From NCBI GenBank assembly GCA_029747015.1, contig JAKOGI010001577.1, positions 22,501 through 86,500 on the forward strand: a DNA stretch of 64,000 nucleotides, written 5' to 3'. The position numbers and the translations under genes are program-made. Each line of letters starts with the position of its first letter. Positions within the stretch are counted from its first letter, which is position 1. A model generated the notes under the pieces. It worked only from the letters and a program-made list of their open reading frames with translations, ran no database searches and was not told the DNA's origin. This DNA is from Carnegiea gigantea. Lineage: Eukaryota; Streptophyta; Magnoliopsida; Caryophyllales; Cactaceae. Positions 35,190 through 44,778 of the stretch are shown in pieces.

Positions 35190-36020
35190 AAAAGTAGTAA
35201 TAGAAACATCTACTGAAAAATTAATTGAAAATCATTTGAAAAGGCAAAGAAAGAAGAAGAGGATGGACTATAGGTAGTATAATCTAAAGGAATTATAGAA
35301 TATGTTTGATAAAGAACAAAACCTAGAAAAAAAAAATCATAGACGCAATAGTTGAAAAATAAGATATAATATCTGATAATAATGAAGATACAAATAGTGA
35401 CCAGCTAGAAGAAGAAATATATAAGCACGTTAACTTAATTAAACTGGAAGAAATTAAGAGAAAACTGGATCAGAAACATCGTAACACGGTATTTGATAAT
35501 GAAATCAATAAGATTGGTGAAGAGCTCAACATAGATGAAATTCAGTTTGATGTAATTAACTGTGTTGTTACTAAGACTGGGAAATTTGGTGAACCTTCTA
35601 GAAGAAATATCCATTTTTTGAGACCTAGATATGTTCTGGTAGGGCATAAAACCAACATTTCCTCTGGATTCACCCTAAGGAAAGCTACATCCTTTGAAGA
35701 AATTAGCCTTACCCCAATTAGCCAAAATGGTTACATCTTAAACACTGATAGAGCTCCTAATAGAGAAGAAGCATTTGAACGTGGAAAAGGGGAATGAACA
35801 GTGTCTTAAATTTGAATATCACATAGACTACAGAAAATTTCTTAAACTATATTGAACATAATTTTTCTGGCACTGTAGCTGACTAGTATGACTCATTAGA
35901 TGAAGAAAGTAAAAATGTATTAAGAACGATGGAAATACCAGCTGCTATGTTTAAAAAATTATGTGGAGAAATTGAAACTGAATTTATTGAAATTTTGATT
36001 CTGAAGAAAAACTAGGGAAT
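35190..36020 (+). pseudogene. Pararetrovirus N-terminal coding remnant
   Basis: Starts near a Met followed by a Lys/Arg-rich segment (KRQRKKKRMDYR near 35238-35275). The longest uninterrupted stretch, 35404 to about 35798, has no start codon and gives a charged peptide (for example EEIYKHVNLIKLEEIKRKL), then RPRYVLVGHKTNISSG. It may derive from the region before the coat protein; movement-protein identity could not be supported. Downstream (35800-36020) the frame is lost. Confidence 0.45.
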
Positions 36021-36039
36021 GGCAAATAAAGATTAATAA

Positions 36040-36730
36040 CATAGAATTATGGAATATGAGATATATGAAAAATTATATTACTAAATTTAGTCAATATTAT
36101 TACAAACTTGGGTATAATAAAATCAATCTTGGTATGTTTTATAACAAATTACCATATTCGATAAATTCCATATTAATGAAAAATACGTTACATGGCCTGA
36201 AAACATATATGTCATTGATACCCTGGATACAAGAATTTCTTATTTAAGAAATGGGTAAGTGATCAACGTTTTGATCTCTAAAAACAAAAGGAAAAAAAGA
36301 AATAGTTTTAGCCTATTGGGATAATCCTCACCAATGGGGAAATGAACCTGAAAAAATAAGAAAAAGAAAACTTTATAAGAAAAAGAGCTCTAACAAGCAA
36401 AGGGGAGAAAAATACAAAAGAAAGTATTATAACAAGTTGAAGCCCAAGAGATGTAGATTTTTTTAGAAATATTGCCTATTATCCTGTAGGGAAAAACAAC
36501 TATAAGTGTTGGGCAAGGAGAAGTATCTCATTATGCAAATGAATGTAAAAATAGAAATAACAAAAAGTCTATAGAAACCTTGGACAATTTAGATTATTTT
36601 GAGCATAGCGAGGAAGAAGCACTAGATCTGGCACTAAAAGACAACAAGGGAATTGTTGAGATTGTACTGTATGAAAAATATGAAGAAAGTAATTATGAAG
36701 AAACTAGTGACATGTTAGCAAAATAGTTTA
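36040..36730 (+). pseudogene. Pararetrovirus coat-protein-like remnant with zinc knuckle
   Basis: Open pieces read NYITKFSQYYYKLGY and MFYNKLPY (36068-36160), then a very basic stretch (YKKKSSNKQRGEKYKRKYY, 36372-36430) and a decayed CCHC knuckle near 36502-36546. There KCWA and, in the next phase, SHYANECKNRN can be read, but one Cys is lost and a frameshift lies inside. An acidic tail follows (EHSEEEALDLALKD). A basic region, CCHC knuckle and acidic tail in this order is characteristic of caulimovirid capsid proteins. Confidence 0.6.
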
Positions 36731-37679
36731 ATTAGGCTTGGCGATCTTCAAAGAGAAAAATTTATTATAGATAACAAGAATGAATATGCCAAAGGAGATT
36801 GGGTCCTTCCTATAATTCATAAAGATATGATCTATAAAAAAATTCATTTTTCAACTAAAGAGTAAGTATGTATACGAAATGATGAAGATCTAGGAATAAA
36901 AGACCTTGAGTATGATCTTGGAAAAGCTAATCTCATTAATTGAGAAAACATCTTTGAGTATAATAAAGATAGAAAGTATAGAAAGTATAGGTGTATCCAA
37001 GTTGGAAGTGTCCAAGTGCAAATCACTTCACTATAGTATTATGGCAAGGATATTAATCTTTATAGTTTGCTTTGTGATATCAGGTATGCCAAATTTAGTA
37101 ATCAAATTATCATTGGGATTAAAACCAATTTATGTACTGGATCAATAAGATTCAATTGTCAACTTCGATATTATGTAAGCCTAAAAGATGAATCTACTAA
37201 AAATTTTCCATCCCTTGAGATAAAAATAGTTGGGATAGATATGAAAACAGTAGGTTGCCCACTAAGAATATTTTAGAAAATAATCTACAAATTAGGTAAT
37301 ACTATAGGTCCAATTACGAAGATAACAATGATACAGATAGAAAATTTTGAGAGTTCGGCTCCAATGCACAAAATTCAAAGGATAAGATCCAATCTGTTGT
37401 AGATAAAAATCGATAGGTCTTGAATATCTGGCTTTCTCAATCCCACTAAAATCAACAAGAAAATGTAATAAAAATTGATGAGAATGGTAAAATTACCATT
37501 AAACCGCAATTATTAAGAAATATGAGTACAAGATCAGAATGAGAAAAACGATCTTCAACAACTAAAAAAGAGTTTAAAGAAGACGATACAATTAATATGA
37601 CCAGTAAAACGAGTACAATGAGTTTTGAACCCATAAAACACAGTGTCAATCGGAGTATAAGTCTGGATAGAAAAGTTCT

Positions 37680-38170
37680 TGGGTGCAAACAAGTATTGTT
37701 AGTGAGTCAATCTATGAAGATGAATTAGTCAAAAATAAAACTAGAGAAATATATCACGAGGCCACCATTATAAATCCTAATAGTATCGATATACACATAA
37801 ATGTATGTTTAAAGGGATATAATATATATAAATTGCGTGCCTGCATCGACAGTGGTTTTTCAGTTTATTTTGGAAAATGGTCTTTATTGTCAAAATTTAT
37901 GGAAAAAAAGTAAAAAATCCTTTACCAATAAAAATAGTTAGTGATAGCATAATGAGGCATAACAAAGCCATAGAAGGGTTATCTATAGAAATAGGAGGAT
38001 TTCAATGCATTATATCAGTTCTATGGGCTACTGATCAACCCTCTTATGATATGATTATTGAAAATAATTTTTGAATGCTATATTCTTCGTGCACACATAC
38101 CATCATCCAAATAATATTTACAATAAATGGCCACTCAGTTCCTATTGATAAATTAAATAAAGCTTACTCT
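37680..38170 (+). pseudogene. Pararetrovirus aspartic protease remnant
   Basis: LRACIDSGFSVYFGKW is read near 37835-37880. Retroviral-type proteases have D-[ST]-G-A-S at this position, and here the Ala is Phe. A frame change follows at about 37880. Then come LSIEIGGFQCII and YDMIIENNF, matching the second half of this protease fold in caulimovirids, ended by TGA at 38072-38074. Confidence 0.6.
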
Positions 38171-38389
38171 CATCATAAGATTGAGTTGCATGAGAAGGTA
38201 ATACCTGCACAACGTAAAAGTGCACTAACAATCTCACTACTTGAGTTATTTATTAAAGGGCAAATTATTAAACAACAAGAGCAATTATACAAAGAACACT
38301 GCTCTGATAATCCTCTAAAATTTTGGAATAAAGACAAGACATTTACAAAGATTACTTTGTTAAATCCTAGCTCTATTATTCGAGTCAAA

Positions 38390-39170
38390 CAAATGGTGTA
38401 TACACACTAGTATATCCAAGGAAATTAAAGAACTTATGGATAAATGATTAATTAGAAATAGCAAGAGTTCTCACACCAGTCCCACTTTCATGGTAAGAAG
38501 TCATATTGAAGAAAAAAGAGGAAAAGTTGGAATGGTAATTAATTACAGAAAGCTTAATAATAATGAGATGTTATATTCATAACAAAACAATCATTTTCAA
38601 TGGAATTCAAGGAGTCTCTTAGGTCTCGAAAATGGATTTCAAAAGTGGATACTAGCGGATAAAAATGGAGGAAGAAATTATTCCTTTAACAACTGTTAGT
38701 GCCCATCATGGACATTACGAATTGATAGTAATATCATTTGGTCTTAAAAATATACATCAAATATTCCAAAGAAGAATGGATAATAAGTTCAAAGAGTTTA
38801 ATAACTGTTGTCTAGTTTACATTGATAATATGCTCGTCTTTCTAAGATCATAAAACAATACAAAGATGGTGTTCTAGCTATCACGCAAAGATGCATTAAG
38901 CACGTTATTATTCTTAGTAAGAACAAGTACATTTACATTGAACAAAAAATCGAGTTTTAAGGTCTAGAAATAAAAGCCCGATAAATCATCTGACAAAAGC
39001 ATATTCTAGAAAACATAGAAAACTTCCTTGAAAACATTGAAGATAGGAAGCAATTAGAAGGATTTGTTGGATGTTTTACCTATGGTTCAGATTTCATTAA
39101 AGACTTAGCTAAAGTGAGAAAACCATTATAGTAGAAGCTTAAGAAAGAATTCAGTTGAACATAAACTCCT
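38390..39170 (+). pseudogene. Pararetrovirus reverse transcriptase remnant
   Basis: Across stops, the RT domain is recognisable from about 38420. The best preserved part is open at 38665-38853 and reads GHYELIVISFGLKN, QIFQRRMDNKFKEF and CLVYIDNMLVF. The catalytic YIDD-type box is YIDN (38818-38829), so one metal-binding Asp is changed. Frame shifts continue to about 39170 (a thumb-like region with ENIENFLENIEDRKQL in mixed phases). Confidence 0.7.
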
Positions 39171-39660
39171 AGTAATTCAAAGATTGTTCAAAATTTTAAA
39201 AAAATGTGTGAAACTCTTCCTGTTCTTGATTTGCCTAATGAAGGAGATGATTTAATTCTTGAGACAGATACCAGCAATAAGCACTAAAGTGCAGTACTCA
39301 AAATCAAAGAAAGAGAAAAACTCTGTAAATATTACAGTGGAAGTTTTAATAAAGTATAATACAAGTACCCCACAATGAAAAAAGAAATCTTTGCAGTTAT
39401 AAGGGGAATTATAAAGTTCTTAATCTTTTTAGCCCCAAAATCTTTTCTTATTTAAACTTATTGTCAAGAAATACCAAAAGAATTTATGAAATATGCAAGG
39501 GCAAGGCAACTCTTCCATTGGCTATTATGGCTTAACTAGCTTTCTTTCTCTATTAAACATATACAGGGATTAAAGAATTCTCTAACAGATAGTTTGATTC
39601 ATGAACTCGCCAATTGTGATCGTTAGAGCAGAATTCCTGTTGGAAAAGGAGGAAATCCAA
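39170..39660 (+). pseudogene. Pararetrovirus RNase H remnant
   Basis: LPVLDLPNEGDDLILETDTSN near 39218-39280 (read in two pieces) contains the first catalytic Asp of a caulimovirid-type RNase H. SAVLKIKERE, YPTMKKEIFAVIRG and ARQLFHWLLWLN follow in the right order, with stops. The region ends near 39625 with LIHELANCDR. Confidence 0.65.
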
Positions 39661-39903
39661 AATGAGATGCTCTTGCTGCTAGAAGAGTTTCTCCTTTTAG
39701 TAGAGTCCTTGTGGATATTTTGAAATTTTGCACAAAAAATGAAACACGCATTGGTCTGCTATCTTTCTATTTGTCTCCCAAAAGTAATATAACCCAAACA
39801 GTTGTACCCAAAAAATAATTATTCAAACCTATGCAGTTTCAAAAATATTTATCTGAAAAAGTAGGTCACGGAAATTATTATACCAAACCATAGGGGACCA
39901 AAA

Positions 39904-40655
39904 ATGAATCTTTTTTCAACGGTTTCTTTACACTTGATAAATTTCTTATAAGCCTGAACATGGCACAATCCATGACCTTTGTGTTATGAGCTTGATAAAC
40001 TATACTCCACATTTGATTAAACGTTTAAAAGCCAATTTTCATTGATGAAAATCCTATCCAATCCAAAATAGGTCTTATCCCCATTACCGTGTTTGCTTAA
40101 CCATATGTAGTAAGCCCAGTGCCGGCAATTTCCACCCGTAGTAGCCTTAATATGTTGTTGAAATTCAATAATGTCAACTGCATTAACTTGCCCATCGCCT
40201 ATTCTACATAAAGGAAATTGTTGAAATCTCTTAAAACACACCGAGTAGATCTATTTATTGACTAATATTACTTTGTTTGCTCCAAAACTGTGTTCTAGCA
40301 ACATCCTTGTAGGGGCCATACACAAATGTCATGTACAAAATCTAATTAGAAGAGTGTCGTGTAATTCTACAATGAACGTGTTCATCAGAAATGTCCAGTA
40401 CCAGATTAGAATACTTTTACAGCAAGCGTGGAACCCATATTCTGCCATTATGATGACATCCATTGTCAACAAAGCTACCTACCCATAAGAATCCCACTAT
40501 AGATAGCGTCTGCAGCTACTTTAACCTTAATTTCAACTAAGCAAATTAAGCTTGGATTTGTAGTTTGTTTTAAAAAAAAAAAAAAACTTTGGCATAAGTT
40601 TGTTTCTGAGGGTTATTTAGGCCTCCTATGTCCCAACAAGATACTCATTTTAGAG
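39904..40655 (-). pseudogene. LINE ORF2, endonuclease region
   Basis: The minus strand begins near 40655 with MSIL followed by a WDIGGLNNPQKQ-like word, the N-terminal signature of plant LINE endonucleases (W-N-x-R-G-L-x-N-P). Further on come a decayed RDFNNF (G-D-F-N box) and, open at 40241-40017, DIIEFQQHIK, then DKTYFGLDRIFINENWL, the R-L-D-R box. The sequence continues to about 39904 (FRLIRNLSSVKKPLKK), where the pararetrovirus interrupts it. It resumes at 34560 with PLRQLNKKHF. Confidence 0.65.
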
Positions 40656-41973
40656 GTTCCCTTACTTCAAAAGGGTCTTGCATCACTATTTTTTGCTAAT
40701 GAGTGAAATTATTTTGCAAATCCTACTGAGGACCTACAGCTACATTGTAGGTTATGATTCTCACAACAAATCTATTTGGCTCTCTTGTAAATCCATTGTT
40801 ACTAATGATTATAGCCTCTATAGAATTTCCTTAACCTAAACCTCTTCCGTAATAGGAAAAACCTAGACCGTTCTCTACACTGCTACTGAAAATTTGCTTA
40901 CATGATTTTTCTTCCTGCATTTTGTTTTAATACACCCAAACATGTTATAGAAGGTGCATCTTGTCGGCCTTCATTCAAAGGAATTTCCCCTTTGAGGTAC
41001 CATATCTAGCTCATTGAGCAAAATATCCTCATCTCAACTTCAATAAGAAGCTTTGTATGGCTTGATCTAGCCATAATATGTTTATTGGTCTTGAGTGGAA
41101 TGTCAATCAAACTGCCTAGTTTGTTAAGAATTAGAGACCTAATATTTCATATCATGGCCCAGAAACTAAGCCCATATTGGGGATCTTCTAGTCATTTCTC
41201 TATTGATTACATCCTTCTTTAGTGGGTTCATCAGAATTGGTTTTTAGCACCATGTCTCGATCATCAATGGTTGTCAAACGAGCAAGGAACATTCCTCATT
41301 TCAAATCCACAACTTTATCTATCTGATGTGCCTTCAAACCAGATGGATGATTCCATACATGATAGGGAAAACAGCCTTCACACTTGGTGTGTAGCAAACA
41401 AAAGTTGATATCCAATATTCAACTTCATCCTACATATCATCATGATCAATTTAAGGACATTTGGTTCCATGTATCTCATAACATTGAATAAAAATCCAAC
41501 TTCAGACATTCATTGTTATCAACAATTTTTGTATAGGTAGGTAAGAAATTTACCTCTGTCACAATTGGTTGCTCAGTATCCTCATTATGAATTGTGGAAT
41601 CTAGCTCCAATGTTTAGACATTTGTTGTTGGAGTCGTTCTATGGTTTGCATCGAATGTCTCTCTTTCATTTTCTTCAGGCCAAACTTGATGTTCATTCGA
41701 TTGCAAAATCGAATTTGGTGTCGAATTGAAGGTCATGAGTGATTTGAGTTATTCTAAATCTCTGAATCCTCCTTGACATCCCACGTTTGTCCTTCGCAAT
41801 GACTCAGGGCATTGTGAGAGAACATAGTTTTAGTAGGCTCCTCGCTTTCTAAAGTAATTCGTAGTTTCTATTTTTCCCCCTCTCTCTTACATTTAAGGTT
41901 TCAAAACTCATTTTTAAAGGTTAAATTTACTTTGGATAAGATTCCTAGAATGGGAGGGTGGACTAGCAAGAAC
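40656..41973 (-). pseudogene. LINE ORF1-like region and 5' end
   Basis: Heavily decayed. Minus-strand words include LIEVEM near 41050 and a Cys/Phe stretch near 40960-40910 that could be a lost CCHC finger, the features expected at the end of a plant LINE ORF1 (DUF4283 plus zinc knuckle). No open frame remains. The 5' end is placed at 41973 from the target duplication. Identity of this part rests mainly on position. Confidence 0.4.
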
Positions 41974-42365
41974 ATGTGAAAATCAAGCCACAAATGAGTT
42001 TCTCTTGCCCCAATTCCGGAGGTATGCGCCCCAAATTTAGGTTATATCTACCAGATAAGTTTGTTCTTTCTCTCTCCACTTTTGTAGACTATCACTTTCT
42101 AGTTAAATTAATTGTGTTATTGGCTAGTTTGATAATGAAATCCGGGTTTATCTTTGTTTTGCGTGGTTGAACTTTAGCTTTAATTAGTTCTAATTAATCA
42201 TGTTTAAAATAGGATTAGTATTTAATAATTAGTTTAACTAGTTATAATTAGTATTTGATTAAGTGTTTATTTGCATGTTCGACTTATTTCTTATTACTTT
42301 GTGTTTGATGAGTTAAATTAATCAATGAGTGGCCCCCTTAACACCGTGCCAGAACCATTCAAACA
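41974..42365 (+). repeat. LTR of element F, 3' part
   Basis: Resumes the LTR interrupted at 27987. Wording such as tttaattagttctaattaatcatgttta and gagttaaatta, then taacaccgtgcc..agaacc (42339-42356), parallels the end of the D LTR (tttaattaatcatatttat; caacaccatcccagagg). A CA end is possible at 42365. Together with 27042-27987 the LTR would be about 1.34 kb. Confidence 0.45.
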
Positions 42366-44430
42366 TGAATCAAGATATGAATCAAGATAGAAAGTTCAAT
42401 GTAGGCTCAACTGGAGCTAAAAAAAAAAAAATGGCAAGACGAGAGAGAGATCTATCAAGCACTATCAATTACATCTTCGTGGCTAGGAATATCCTATTGT
42501 CAAATAATGTTGCCAAATTTTTATTTGCATAAGAAATAAAATAAATTCAAAAGAAAACGCTAATTCCAAGTCCATATAATGGCTTTTACCAAAATTTGTT
42601 GTCCATGCTTGATCACAACCAAAATTTAGCATAATTCAATTTGTCTCATTTGAGGAAAAATAGAGTATTAAGGGGAAAAAATCTAATGAGGCAACTTGTA
42701 TTTATTCACCTCAATTTGAACTTGGCTCAAAAAAAAAATCTTTTTGGCTCTATAACTAATTCCATTTTATTAAAATTACTACTGAATCCCTATGTAAACT
42801 GAATAAAACATTGAAAGACAGGCAAGTTGAAGCTTATCACTGTTAGTTATGTTTGATGGTAGATTCGTATTGAAATAGAAATGAAAACTAGGGTAATCCT
42901 TTTTCCTATAAGAGAGGATAGAGAAAACTTGCAGGTGGAAAAAAAATTGTTAATGTAAACTTAATTTGTAATGGTGATTAACCAATATTATTTTTATTGT
43001 TCCCCTTGATTTATTTGGTGTATTTCATTTTATGAAATTTGTTTATCAACAATTCTTTTTGGTACGCATATTATGTAAGCTAAAGAAATAAGATTCCATA
43101 TAAATCTACTTTAAATGTCAGGGTAAATCCTAAATACTTGTTTTCCTATGAATGATAGCTTCTCTATCAATATTTGAGTGAGTTGTTATAGATTCTCAAA
43201 TATTGTCATTTATTTAATTTCAAACCTGATTTTTAGCAAATTTATGACTTGAAACCCCAATATGTTTTCTCACAATATAGACCAAACACATACTGCATGC
43301 TACGTGATTAACAATTTGATAACAGCAACCAACCAATGACGAGGCAACTTGATTTTAGGTTTATAAGATTCTAGTCTATAAAAATAATTTTTAAAATAAA
43401 GGTTTTCTAAAAGCACATCTAAGATTATTTGCTAAAACGCCAAATAAAGGCCAAACTAGCCCATTTCATGAAGATTTGACAACTGATGGTAATCCTTATC
43501 TTCTTTAAGGCCCTGTTGAAGTGCCAAGATATAAATGAGTTTGCATAAACATACTCCTTATTAAATGGCCTTTTTAGCGACATATTGTGAGCTCAAATTT
43601 GATTAGTAACAAAAGAGATATGCTCCAATCAGTGGGACATATGTAGAAATTGATATCGGTCCTGGGCCCATAAATCTCTTCACACTTATCCAAATATCAC
43701 AAAGATTGACATATTTGAAATTAGACTTAATAAGCTTTCCCGAAGGAAGAATAATTAACTCAATCAAAGATCAAACAAAAAAGTTATGATTCGCACAATT
43801 TGACCTAACCAGAAAAATTGTCCGCTTAGGCTAGCAAATGCCATTGGGGTGCCATGTTTTCCTGCAATTGATTTCAAACGACACGTTTTTCTATACAATT
43901 ATGCATGTCAATTATGCCTAGTGACATACGCAAATTATTGTGTACAATCGGGTAGCATCTCATGACAATTATGATCATATTTTCCCTTTGGTTTTGTTTG
44001 ATGATTATTTTTTTTTTTTTGGTTCATTTTGTCCACCTTTTTTTTTTACACATTATTTACTCGGAAGTTTGATATAATATGTTCATCCTTTTCATCCTCT
44101 ATTTTTTTACATATTAAAAGAATTTATATTCGTTAAAAAAAATCTTTCCTTCTTTTTGTCTGATTTTCTATTTCTTAGTTTATTGTCCCTTAATTTTATA
44201 ACCTATTTTATCTTCTTTCTTCTTTCTCTTTTTCTTTTGTATAAGCAAATGCGGTGAAAGCCAATGAGCAAATACTTATTATTTACTTCACTTATTTGTG
44301 AACGGCACATCGTACATGCTCCCCCTCCCCAAAAAAAATATGCAGACACATTTTTTTAAATTCTTCCATTGAAATATTAAGGCGTACACTTATATTTACA
44401 CCATAGATCTGCGTTCACTATTTTGTATAA
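42366..44430. other. Intergenic DNA without recognised genes
   Basis: AT-rich with homopolymer runs (A11 near 42419, T14 near 44008). A short direct repeat atgaatcaagat x2 sits at 42364-42388. No domain-bearing frame was found on either strand. Confidence 0.5.
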
Positions 44431-44778
44431 AAATCCTAATTTTAAACATAAATATTAATCAACAATAAGAAAAACAATTCACTACAAATTTTTGTATGTG
44501 TGGATACTGCATTAGTGAGTAATACTGCATATGCTAGTGAGCTATATAATATATTTAATGAGCAATACAATGTTAGTAAGAAATATTTATATTATTTTTT
44601 ATTATGACATAAGCGCATTCGCATTATACATGTTTAGTTAGTATAATACAAATATAATCCAACTCATTAAAAAATATGTCATAGGTTACTAAATATAAGT
44701 CACAGCTCATAAAAAGTGATTAAATCATACCTTAAATTAGGAACAAAAAAGTATATGTGCTAACTAAAATTGTGTACT
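44431..44778. repeat. TCACTAA/TTAGTGA-rich repeat, left part
   Basis: Shares words with 47662-48660 (ttattatgacataagc / ttattatgatataagg; agtataatacaaatataatccaactcatta / agtatgatacaaatgtag, split for length). It ends with the target trinucleotide ACT at 44776-44778, where the CACTA element begins. Confidence 0.5.

Larger units (their letters stand above)
34650..39890 (+). mobile_element. Endogenous pararetrovirus (Caulimoviridae) fossil
   Basis: About 5.2 kb on the plus strand with the order: primer-site-like TGTATCAGAGCC (34822-34833), a Lys/Glu-rich N-terminal region, a coat-protein-like region with a zinc knuckle, an aspartic protease, reverse transcriptase and RNase H. No LTRs and no integrase are present. 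This set and order are known for plant pararetroviruses with a fused polyprotein. All domains are broken by stops and frameshifts, and key residues are altered, so it is a dead integrated copy. It separates LINE endonuclease (39905 upward) from LINE RT (34560 downward). The genus is not resolved; no clear movement protein was found. Confidence 0.72.
27988..41973 (-). mobile_element. LINE (L1-type) retrotransposon, interrupted by two insertions
   Basis: The plus strand shows an 11-base T run at 27988-27998, the poly(A) tail of a minus-strand LINE. LINE protein segments follow in correct minus-strand order: ORF1-like (about 41900-40660), endonuclease (40655-39905), RT (34560-33132) and C-terminal region (28976-28330). 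The flanks carry an imperfect target duplication, ATGTGGCAAATCAA (27973-27986) and ATGTGAAAATCAA (41974-41986). Two later insertions split it: the pararetrovirus (about 34.65-39.89 kb) and element G (28982-33126). Without these the LINE would be about 4.6 kb. It is full of stops. Confidence 0.75.
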
